DNA of 64,000 nt from an uncultured Erythrobacter sp. (lineage in GTDB: Bacteria > Pseudomonadota > Alphaproteobacteria > Sphingomonadales > Sphingomonadaceae), in the NCBI GenBank assembly GCA_913055155.1, contig CAJXJR010000004.1, forward strand, positions 124,001 to 188,000. The letters run 5' to 3'. This document shows positions 29,758-37,814 of the stretch, in pieces (positions within the stretch are counted from its first letter, which is position 1; every line of letters begins with the position of its first letter). Under the pieces are notes generated by a model, which made no database searches, was not told the DNA's origin, and saw only the letters and a list, made by a program, of their open reading frames with translations. The translations under genes were made by a program, and so were the position numbers.

Positions 29758-31512
29758 TCATTCCAGCAAGCTTGCGACACGACGGGGTGCAGAATCAACC
29801 CCTTCCGGTGGATGATACGAGTGGCACATGGCGCAGCTCGATGGCACTTCGGCCTCCTGCGCCTCTTCTCCAAGATGGCAGTCGCGGCACGATTCCAGGT
29901 CCGGGATCAGGAAGTCGCTGGAGGATTCGCTGGTCTCCGCGGCGTGGCAGGTGGCGCAGGCTTCCTGCGGATCGCGCGTGCCCATGGCATTGGGGCCGTG
30001 CGCGTCGTGATCGAACCAGCCGTGCTGGAAGAAGCGGCTGCGCTGCACCACCGGTTCCACTGCCAGCGATCCGTCGAGCGCGGGATAGTGGCACTCCCCG
30101 CAAAGGCCATCGTCGGCAAAACTGGCGCGGTTGATCGCCAGTGGCAGCACGCGGCCGAAGTTGCCGTAGTAGAGGCCACCGGGTCCGAACGGGCCGGGGC
30201 GACGCCTGCCGGTGGAGACCGGCTGGCGCGGGCTGCGATCCTGCGCGGCAAGATCGGCCTGCGCGGCCTCGATATCGCCATGACTGAGCGAACGGAAAGT
30301 GGTGCCCACGCGGTCGTAGACGAGGCTGTGGCACTCCTCGCAACTGTCTTCCATTTCCACCGGCAGGAAGCGCACTCCGTCCGCGGTCGTCTGGTGGCAA
30401 TCGTCGCATTCCAGCGGTGCGCCGCCGGCATTGATGCCCAGCCGCTGCGCCATGCGCGCCACGCCGTTGGTATCCGACAGGTGCATGTCGTGCGGGAATT
30501 TCACGCCGTTGAAATCGCTGGTGATATTGTCCACCGCCAGGCGAATTTCGGGGGCGCCGCGCTCGGGCGTTACCAGCGACTGGAACTGCGGGTGGGCCGT
30601 GCCGAAATCGGCGGCATTGCCCAGCGCGGTATCGGTCAGCCGCTCGTCCATCGTCTCGTGGCAGTCGGCGCAGAACTGCTGGCGGGGCGGCTCCATCCGG
30701 GTCTCGCCTTCGTGCTCTGTATGGCAGTCGGAGCATGCGCCCGGCCCCGGCTTGCCGAAGGTATGGGCGACATCCCACAGCAAGGCCTCTCCGCCGGTAA
30801 ATTCCGGCAGGCTCGCCACCTGGCGCTCGGGATCGGCATGGTCGCCAAGGCCGCCGTGGCAGGTCAGGCAGGTCTCGTCGCGCACGGCCACGAACGGCTC
30901 GACGTGGCAGGCCTCGCAATTGTCCTCCAGCCCGTGGTGGGCCAGCGAAAGCGCGCCGGTGGACCAGCTGGCGTCCATCACCACCACGCCTTCGTCGTCA
31001 ATATCGGGCTCTGCCACCACATCGCGGGTAAGATGGGTGAAGATCGGCACGGCAAGGAATACCACGAGTATGGTAGCAAGCCCGATCCATGCCATCGCGC
31101 GCTTGCTGGGCAGCGCGCCGCCCAGGGCAAAGCCGTCCAGCCGGTCCTTCGCTGCGCCTTCGTCCTTGTCGGCCTGGCGGATGGTGACCAAGGTGCGGCC
31201 ATCGTCGGCCTTGCCGATCTCCAGCCGATAGGTGCCCAGCCCCAGTTCGCCGCCACGCGCCGGATCGATGGCGGCTTCCATGGCGTGTACGCCGTCGTGG
31301 GTGAAGCCCAGCGTGCCCACGGCCTTTGCATGCAGCGTGCCGTTGGGTGCTTCGGTGATGACGAGGTGTTTTTGCTCCACCGCCAGGTCGGGCAGGGCAA
31401 TGGTGTTCTCGCTGGCGCGGCCAACGGAAACCTCGTCCCCACTCGCCTCGCGCTCGCGCACGATTTCCCGGCCCGTCGCGGTAAGCTGGATGCTGCGGAT
31501 CAGGATGTCCAT
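29758..31512 (-). CDS. FHA-like domain + TM + decaheme cytochrome c
   Basis: N-term SVGRASENTIALPDLAVEQKHLVI (FHA-like GR..N.I.L....V...H), TM (AWIGLATILVVFLAVPIFTHL), then ten CXXCH (CEACH, CLTCH, CSDCH, CADCH, CDDCH, CEECH, CGECH, CATCH, CRDCH, CAMCH). Confidence 0.82.
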   Translation of the reverse strand: MDILIRSIQLTATGREIVREREASGDEVSVGRASENTIALPDLAVEQKHLVITEAPNGTLHAKAVGTLGFTHDGVHAMEAAIDPARGGELGLGTYRLEIGKADDGRTLVTIRQADKDEGAAKDRLDGFALGGALPSKRAMAWIGLATILVVFLAVPIFTHLTRDVVAEPDIDDEGVVVMDASWSTGALSLAHHGLEDNCEACHVEPFVAVRDETCLTCHGGLGDHADPERQVASLPEFTGGEALLWDVAHTFGKPGPGACSDCHTEHEGETRMEPPRQQFCADCHETMDERLTDTALGNAADFGTAHPQFQSLVTPERGAPEIRLAVDNITSDFNGVKFPHDMHLSDTNGVARMAQRLGINAGGAPLECDDCHQTTADGVRFLPVEMEDSCEECHSLVYDRVGTTFRSLSHGDIEAAQADLAAQDRSPRQPVSTGRRRPGPFGPGGLYYGNFGRVLPLAINRASFADDGLCGECHYPALDGSLAVEPVVQRSRFFQHGWFDHDAHGPNAMGTRDPQEACATCHAAETSESSSDFLIPDLESCRDCHLGEEAQEAEVPSSCAMCHSYHPPEGVDSAPRRVASLLE

Positions 31513-31525
31513 CGCAAGTCCCCCC

Positions 31526-32395
31526 TCACCAGTAATAGAACACGGAAATGATGTGCGCGCTCAGCGCGGCGATCAGCGCGATGGTGACCGGCACGTGCAC
31601 GTAAAGCCAGATGTCCAGCAGCGCGCGCAGCTTCATCTGGCGGCGGATCTGGTCGAGCTGGGCCTTGCGGCGTCGCAGCAGCTTGCCGACCTTCTCGATC
31701 GCCTCGTCCTGCGTAGCGCCCACGCCGAAAGCTTCCAGCGCGCGGATCGTCTTGCAGCCGCGGTAATTGCCCGAAAGCCGGGTGACCACACCGAAATCGA
31801 ACGGATCCTGCTCCAGCGCAGCGATGATCAGGTCGCTCTGCTCGCGCCCCAGCGGCTGCGCGGCGCTCTGCAACTGGCGGTCGATCGCGGCCAGCGCCTC
31901 CAGCATCTCGCGCTTGGTCATCTCGCGCCGGTTCTCGCTCACCTTGGCCGGCAACACGGCATAGACCACGATGCCGTAGATGCCGGAGGCGATCACCAGC
32001 AGCATCAGCGCCCATGCAAGGGTATGCACGTTCCAACCCAGCTGGAACCCGGTATGCAAGGTGGCGATCACGACCAGCGCCAGCCCCAGGTAGACGTGTG
32101 CCGAGGTCCAGGCCTTCAGGCTCCAGCGGCCTTCGGTCATGTTGCGTTTGCGGATACCCAGCAGCGCCAGCCACACGATCAGGCCGGCGCCGATGGTGCC
32201 CAGCGTATAGCCGTACCAGCTGCCGCCGTTGTGCCGCGGCTCCACGTCGATCAGCATGTAGGTGACCAGCGTTATCAGGCTGAGCACTGTGGCGATCTTC
32301 ATCCAGCGAAAGCGGCGATGCTTCAGGAAGCTGACGTGGTCGGCGTCGCCGCGCTGTTCGTCGGCGCCGAAACGGCTATCGGGGGCGGTGGCCAT
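31526..32395 (-). CDS. Cytochrome b-like integral membrane protein
   Basis: Four or more TMs with paired histidines (SAHVYLGLALVVIATLHTGFQ; LYVHVPVTIALIAALSAHIIS); stop/start overlap with upstream gene. Confidence 0.68.
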   Translation of the reverse strand: MATAPDSRFGADEQRGDADHVSFLKHRRFRWMKIATVLSLITLVTYMLIDVEPRHNGGSWYGYTLGTIGAGLIVWLALLGIRKRNMTEGRWSLKAWTSAHVYLGLALVVIATLHTGFQLGWNVHTLAWALMLLVIASGIYGIVVYAVLPAKVSENRREMTKREMLEALAAIDRQLQSAAQPLGREQSDLIIAALEQDPFDFGVVTRLSGNYRGCKTIRALEAFGVGATQDEAIEKVGKLLRRRKAQLDQIRRQMKLRALLDIWLYVHVPVTIALIAALSAHIISVFYYW

Positions 32396-34860
32396 TACTC
32401 CACCTCCTCGGTCAGCTTGGTGACCGTCAGGAACTTGTCGGGCGATACGCGGATGGCGGCACCCGTGGGGCAGGCGCGGACGCAGGCGGGGCCGCCCTCG
32501 ATGCCGGCGCACATGTCGCATTTGATCGCCTGCTTGGGCTTGGCCGGATCGGTGCGCTCCTTGCGCCAGGCGTAGCTCGCCTCGCCCGGCCCCGGACCGC
32601 GCCCGAAGAACAGCCATTGCAGCAGGCCCGGCTTTTTCGGCGGCTTGGCGTCCATGCGGATCACGCCGTAGGGGCAATTGCGCTGGCAGTTGCCGCAGCC
32701 GATGCAGGTATCGTCGATGAAAACTTCGCCATCGGGCCCGCGCTGGATGGCGTTGGGCGGGCAGTCGGCCATGCAGTGCGGATGTTCGCAGTGGCGGCAG
32801 CTGGTCGGCACGTGCAGGTGCGCGTAGGTGCGCCCGGCCTCGCGGTCCAGCCGGCTCAGGCCGTCGTGGCTGTCGGCGCAGGCCTTTTCACAGTTGTCGC
32901 AGGCCACGCACAGCGTCTCGTCGATCAGCAGCACGTCGGTCGCTTCGCCGATGCCGTTATCGACCAGGAACTGCGCGGTTTCGGAATACATGTCGGCGGC
33001 AGAGCCGAAGCTGTCCTTGCGCGCTTCGACGAAGGCATTGACCTCGCGCCGTCCGCGCATCTCTTCCAGCAGCTTGCCGCGCAGTTTCTCGTTCTTGTCG
33101 AGCACGCGGGTAAAGGCCTCGCCCGGAAAACGGATCACCTCGCTCTTGATCGCGGCCTTCACCGTCGCGGTGCGCTTCGATCCGTCGATCACCGCCATCT
33201 CGCCGAAATAGGAGCCTGCCGGCAGGTAGGAGAGGAAGACGGGGTGCCCGCCGATTTCCTTCTCCACGATCATCGATCCGCGGCGAATGACGAACACGTC
33301 CTTGTCGTCGGCGCCTTCCTCCACGATCTTCTGGCCCGCGCGCACGTCCACCACTTCGCCCTGTTCGACGATCTCGGCCACGTCCTCTCGCGTCAGGCCG
33401 GAACCGAACATCTGCAGCAATTGCCGCTCGATGGAGATGCGGTTCACCGCACGGCCCGCGCTGGGCACGGTGGCGATCAGCTTGAGCGCGGCGTTGCGCG
33501 ACAGTTCGATGGTCACCAGCTGTTCGGCAGCGCGGATGGTGGAGCCGCGGCGACGCCCCGAGATCAGGCCGACTTCGCCGAAGATCGAGCCTTCCTCGAT
33601 CGGCACGGTGACGGATGGATCGTCCGGGTTCACTTCCACCAGCACGCTGCCCTGGGCGATGGCGAACATCGATGATCCCGGCTCGTTACGGGTGAACACC
33701 ACTTCGCCGGGCGCATGCGAATGGACGGTGGAATCCAGCATCAGCTCGCGCAGCTGCAGCGGCGACAGCTCTTCGAAGATGACCACGTTCCTGCCGAACA
33801 GGTCGAGCCAGTATTCCACCGGGTGGTTGCCCGGCAGGCCGGCGAATTTCTCTTCCAGGATCGGCTGGTCGGCAGGCTTGAGATCGGTGTTCCCCGACAG
33901 GAACTCGATCACGTCGTAGCCCTGGTTCATGCAGTGCTTGATCAGCGGATAGCCCGCCAGCGCGCCGATCACGTGGACGCCGTTCTTGGTCGTCTCGAAC
34001 GAGGGCGTCAGCGCCGGGAAGGCGTCGCGCTCCTCGCTGGTGAATTCCACCCCGATGGCTTCCACGAAGTCTCGCGGTGGTTTGGAGCCGGTACGCGCGA
34101 TCACGCGGTCGCAGCGGATCGTCTCCTGCCCGTCGCGGGTATCCAGCACCAGTTCGCCGCCGTGTTCGCCCATGCGCAGCGCGTTGGGTTCGGTTTCGCG
34201 GCGCACGATCAGGCGGCCATCGGCTTCGGCCTCTTCCAGCAACTTGACGTTGGCACCCTTGGCGCGGGCAAAGCTGTCGCGGCGGTTGAGGATGGTGACG
34301 ACATTGGCCTGCGCCTCGTCGGCAGCCAGGCCCAGCGCGTTTTCGATCCCCGCATCGCCCGATCCGATGACGGTAATGTGCTCGTCGTAATACTCGCCCG
34401 GATCGTCCAGCTGGTATTGCACGATCGGCAGGTCGGCACCGGGAATCCGCAGCAGGTTCGGGTTGCCCTGCGTACCGATGGCCAGCACCACGTATTCGGC
34501 CTGGATCGGGTCCTTGCCCTTGATCTCTACCGTGAAGTTGCCGCTTTCGCCGGTGATCGCGGTGACTTCTGCATTAAAGAGGACATCGACCTTGCCCTCC
34601 TCGATCTGGCGGTCCCAGGTGTCGAGGATTTCCTCGCGCTTGCCCGCGTCGAAATCGAGATCGCTGCGCAGCACCAGGTTGTTGGGCGTCGCCATGACGT
34701 GCTTGCCCTTCTGGTACTTGAAGATGGTGTCGGAAAGGTGGTCGGTCTTCTCGATCAGGACATGTCTCATGCCCTTGGCTGCGGCATGGGCAGCCGCGCT
34801 CAGGCCAGCTGGCCCCGATCCGACAATCGCTACCTGAACGCGTCCTGGCTGGTCTGCCAT
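32395..34860 (-). CDS. FAD/NAD(P) oxidoreductase - tandem cNMP-binding - 4x[4Fe-4S] ferredoxin fusion
   Basis: VAIVGSGPAGLSAAAHAA dinucleotide fold; two cNMP-like domains (EGSIFGEVGLISGRRRGSTIRA; AGSYFGEMAVIDGSKRTATVKA); four 4-Cys clusters (CVACDNCEKAC, CRHCEHPHCMADC, CIGCGNCQRNC, CDMCAGIEGGPACVRAC). Confidence 0.85.
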   Translation of the reverse strand: MADQPGRVQVAIVGSGPAGLSAAAHAAAKGMRHVLIEKTDHLSDTIFKYQKGKHVMATPNNLVLRSDLDFDAGKREEILDTWDRQIEEGKVDVLFNAEVTAITGESGNFTVEIKGKDPIQAEYVVLAIGTQGNPNLLRIPGADLPIVQYQLDDPGEYYDEHITVIGSGDAGIENALGLAADEAQANVVTILNRRDSFARAKGANVKLLEEAEADGRLIVRRETEPNALRMGEHGGELVLDTRDGQETIRCDRVIARTGSKPPRDFVEAIGVEFTSEERDAFPALTPSFETTKNGVHVIGALAGYPLIKHCMNQGYDVIEFLSGNTDLKPADQPILEEKFAGLPGNHPVEYWLDLFGRNVVIFEELSPLQLRELMLDSTVHSHAPGEVVFTRNEPGSSMFAIAQGSVLVEVNPDDPSVTVPIEEGSIFGEVGLISGRRRGSTIRAAEQLVTIELSRNAALKLIATVPSAGRAVNRISIERQLLQMFGSGLTREDVAEIVEQGEVVDVRAGQKIVEEGADDKDVFVIRRGSMIVEKEIGGHPVFLSYLPAGSYFGEMAVIDGSKRTATVKAAIKSEVIRFPGEAFTRVLDKNEKLRGKLLEEMRGRREVNAFVEARKDSFGSAADMYSETAQFLVDNGIGEATDVLLIDETLCVACDNCEKACADSHDGLSRLDREAGRTYAHLHVPTSCRHCEHPHCMADCPPNAIQRGPDGEVFIDDTCIGCGNCQRNCPYGVIRMDAKPPKKPGLLQWLFFGRGPGPGEASYAWRKERTDPAKPKQAIKCDMCAGIEGGPACVRACPTGAAIRVSPDKFLTVTKLTEEVE

Positions 34861-34980
34861 GTCTATCCCCCCGGATTTGCGGGTTATGCCCAAAACAGGC
34901 CCGATTGGAAACAGCCGATCCCGGTTGCGGCGACATTTTCTTGCGCTATTCTTCGCACAAAAGGGGGTTCGGCGCAGAAA

Positions 34981-35889
34981 ATGAGTGGTTTCAACAAGGG
35001 CAATATCGCTGCGATAGCGGCGCTTGTCGTGCTGGCAGGCGTGGGGGGCTGGCGCTTCCTGGCGACCGACGACGGCACGCCGGAACAGGCCGAACCGGTC
35101 GAATCGGGCGTCTCCACCCCGCCATCGATCGACGAACTGCGCGAACGGGCAGAGGCGGACCCCGGCGACGCGGTGGCGTGGCACGAACTGGGCATCGCGC
35201 TGTTCGGCGCCAACCGCTTTGCCGAAGCTGCCGAAGCCTTCGAACGCGCGGTCGAGGCCGATGACGACGCCGCCGAGTTGTGGTCTGCCCTTGGCGAAGC
35301 GCGGGTGATGGCGAGCGAGGACGAGCCCCTGCCTGCACCCGCCGTCGCAGCCTTCCGCCGGGCGCTGGAACTGGACGGCAGCGATGCGCGGGCGCGCTAT
35401 TTCCTGGCCGTGGAGAAAGACCTGGGCGGCGATCACGAAGGTGCGATTGCCGACTGGCTGGCGCTGCTGGCCGATACGCCGCCCGGCGCGCCGTGGGAAA
35501 CCGACCTGGTGCGCACCATCCGGCAAGTCGCCGCGATCAACCAGATCGAGGTGGAGGACCGCATTACCGCGGCAGCGGGTACGCGCGACCTGCTGCCGTC
35601 CAACGCGCTGGCGGCGCCGACAAGGGGCCCGACACAGGAACAGATGGCCGCGGCCGCCAGCCTCTCGCCCGACCAGCAGCAGCAGATGGCGCAAGGCATG
35701 GTGCAGCAACTGGCAGACCGGATCGAGGCGCAGGGCGGCAGCGTGCAGGAATGGGTGATGCTGATGCGCAGCTACCAGCAGATGGGCCGCCTGGGGGAAG
35801 CCCGGCGCACGCGCGATGCCGCAATCGCCGCCCATCCCGACGCCCGCGGGCAAATTTCCGACCTCGCCGGGCAATTGGGAATTGAATAG
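34981..35889 (+). CDS. Membrane-anchored TPR protein (CcmI/NrfG-like)
   Basis: N-terminal TM then TPR-like repeats (DAVAWHELGIALFGANRFAEAAEAFERAVEADDDAAELWSALGEA). Confidence 0.7.
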   Translation: MSGFNKGNIAAIAALVVLAGVGGWRFLATDDGTPEQAEPVESGVSTPPSIDELRERAEADPGDAVAWHELGIALFGANRFAEAAEAFERAVEADDDAAELWSALGEARVMASEDEPLPAPAVAAFRRALELDGSDARARYFLAVEKDLGGDHEGAIADWLALLADTPPGAPWETDLVRTIRQVAAINQIEVEDRITAAAGTRDLLPSNALAAPTRGPTQEQMAAAASLSPDQQQQMAQGMVQQLADRIEAQGGSVQEWVMLMRSYQQMGRLGEARRTRDAAIAAHPDARGQISDLAGQLGIE

Positions 35890-35993
35890 CAATTCAACAA
35901 AATTGTGCCGCCGCGTAGACTCATTGTCGTAATATCGGCATAGTCTTTTGGAGATGCAGGTCGTCACCCGTTCGGGGGAAGGGAACTGACCGA

Positions 35994-37814
35994 ATGACAA
36001 AATATTCGCCGCGGCAGCGTGCGCTGCCCCTATGTTCGCGCTCGCGAAGCGCTGCGCTGGTGCTTGCCACCAGTTCGATCGCGCTGGCCGCCCCCGTGGC
36101 GCTGGCACAGGATGTGCGCCCGCCCACGCGAGAGGAACTGACCGCGCCGCAGGAACGGCCGGAGGTGCGCCAAGGCACGACGCTGACCATCGACGGCGAC
36201 ATGGCCCGCCGCGCTTGCGCGCTCGACAATCCCGACTATGCCGACCTGACCGTTACCCTGCAGGGGGTGACCTACACTGGCGCCGATCGCGCCACCGACG
36301 TTGCCTTGGCGCAGGCGCACGAAGGCTATCTGGGCCGCGAACTGCCGGTGCGCGCACTGTGCGACATTCGCGATCGCGCTGCCGCACTGCTGAACGACGC
36401 AGGCTACCTGGCAGCGGTGGAAATCCCGCCGCAGAGCCTGGGCGATGGCATCGCCGAAATGCGCGTGGTGTTGGGCAGGCTGGTGGCTGTGCGCGCGCGT
36501 GGCGACACGCGGGGCGCCGAAGCCGTGCTGTCGGGCTATCTCGAAAGGCTGGTGGGTCAGCCGGTATTCAACGTCAACGAGGCGGAGCGTTACCTGCTAC
36601 TGGCGAACGACGTGCCGGGCATGGAAGTGCGTCTGTCGCTGCGCGCTGCCGAAGGTGGCGAGCCGGGGGACCTGGTCGGCGAAGTGGCGGTGCTGCGTGA
36701 TGAGTTTGCGCTCGATGCCAACGTGCAGAATTGGGGCAGCAAGGCGCTCGGCCGCTATGCCGGCCTCGTGCGCGCCGAAGCCTATGGCCTGACCGGGCTG
36801 GGCGACCGCACCTCCATCACCTTCTTCTCCACGCTGGATTTCGAGGAACAGCAGACGCTGCAGATCGCGCACGACATGCGCCTGGGCGGCGAAGGGCTGA
36901 CACTGGGCGGATCGCTGACGCTGGGCTGGACGGAGCCCGATGCCCTGCCCGGCTTCGAGATCACCTCCGAAACCGTGCTCGCCAATATCGAGGCCAGCTA
37001 TCCCCTCCTGCGCACACAGGAATCCTCTGTCTGGGGCGCGCTCGGCTTCGACCTGATCGACCAGGACGTGGAATTTGCCGGCACCCCGCTGGCCCGCGAC
37101 CGGGTGCGCACCGCCTACGTTCGCAGCGACTTCCTGTTCATGGACGAAGATTCGATCCATCGCCGTGGCGGCTACACCCCGCATGAGCCGCGCAGCCGCC
37201 TGGCAGGCTCAGTCGAACTGCGCCAGGGCCTGAGCGTATTCAGCGCCACCGATGATTGCCGCGCCAATCTTGTCGCCTGCGTTACCGGCGACGCGGCACC
37301 ACCTGCCCGGATCGAACAGGACCCGACGCCAACCCTGCTGCGCGGCCAGGTGTCCGCGGAATACCGGCCGGTGCCGATGCTGCTGCTCGATTTCGACCTG
37401 CGGGCACAGGTCAGCGGCAACCCGCTGCCTGCCTTCGAGGAATTCTCCGGCGGGCAATATTCGATCGGGCGCGGCTACGATGCCGGCGCGGTGATCGGGG
37501 ATTCAGGCGTCGGCGTCAGTTTCGAGATCGGTTACGGCTCGCTGGTCCCCACCTCGCTGGATGACATCGCCACCCAGCCCTTCGTCTTCCTCGACTATGC
37601 CAGAGTGTGGAACGAAGACCCCAGCCTTGCCCTCAACGACAGCGATGAACTGGTGTCGGCAGGTGCGGGCGTGCGCTTCCGCCGCGGCGCCAACGTACAG
37701 GGCGACCTTGTCGTGGCCGTGCCGCTGCGGACCCTCGATTTCCAGACGAGCCGCAACGACGTGCGTGTCCTGTTCTCTATCTCAGCCCGTCTGCTCCCCT
37801 GGAGGACGTCATGA
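35994..37814 (+). CDS. ShlB/FhaC-type two-partner secretion transporter (TpsB)
   Basis: Signal peptide, POTRA-like segments (VTYTGADRATDVALAQAHEGYLGRELPVRALCDIRDRAAALLNDAGYLAAVEIPPQ), C-terminal barrel. Confidence 0.85.
   Translation: MTKYSPRQRALPLCSRSRSAALVLATSSIALAAPVALAQDVRPPTREELTAPQERPEVRQGTTLTIDGDMARRACALDNPDYADLTVTLQGVTYTGADRATDVALAQAHEGYLGRELPVRALCDIRDRAAALLNDAGYLAAVEIPPQSLGDGIAEMRVVLGRLVAVRARGDTRGAEAVLSGYLERLVGQPVFNVNEAERYLLLANDVPGMEVRLSLRAAEGGEPGDLVGEVAVLRDEFALDANVQNWGSKALGRYAGLVRAEAYGLTGLGDRTSITFFSTLDFEEQQTLQIAHDMRLGGEGLTLGGSLTLGWTEPDALPGFEITSETVLANIEASYPLLRTQESSVWGALGFDLIDQDVEFAGTPLARDRVRTAYVRSDFLFMDEDSIHRRGGYTPHEPRSRLAGSVELRQGLSVFSATDDCRANLVACVTGDAAPPARIEQDPTPTLLRGQVSAEYRPVPMLLLDFDLRAQVSGNPLPAFEEFSGGQYSIGRGYDAGAVIGDSGVGVSFEIGYGSLVPTSLDDIATQPFVFLDYARVWNEDPSLALNDSDELVSAGAGVRFRRGANVQGDLVVAVPLRTLDFQTSRNDVRVLFSISARLLPWRTS

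Noticed and set aside
34861-36108. N-terminal extension of the 1237-aa ORF upstream of MADQPGRVQVAIVGSG
   Set aside because: Extension is antisense to the TPR gene; the FAD-binding start at 34860 fits the oxidoreductase family.
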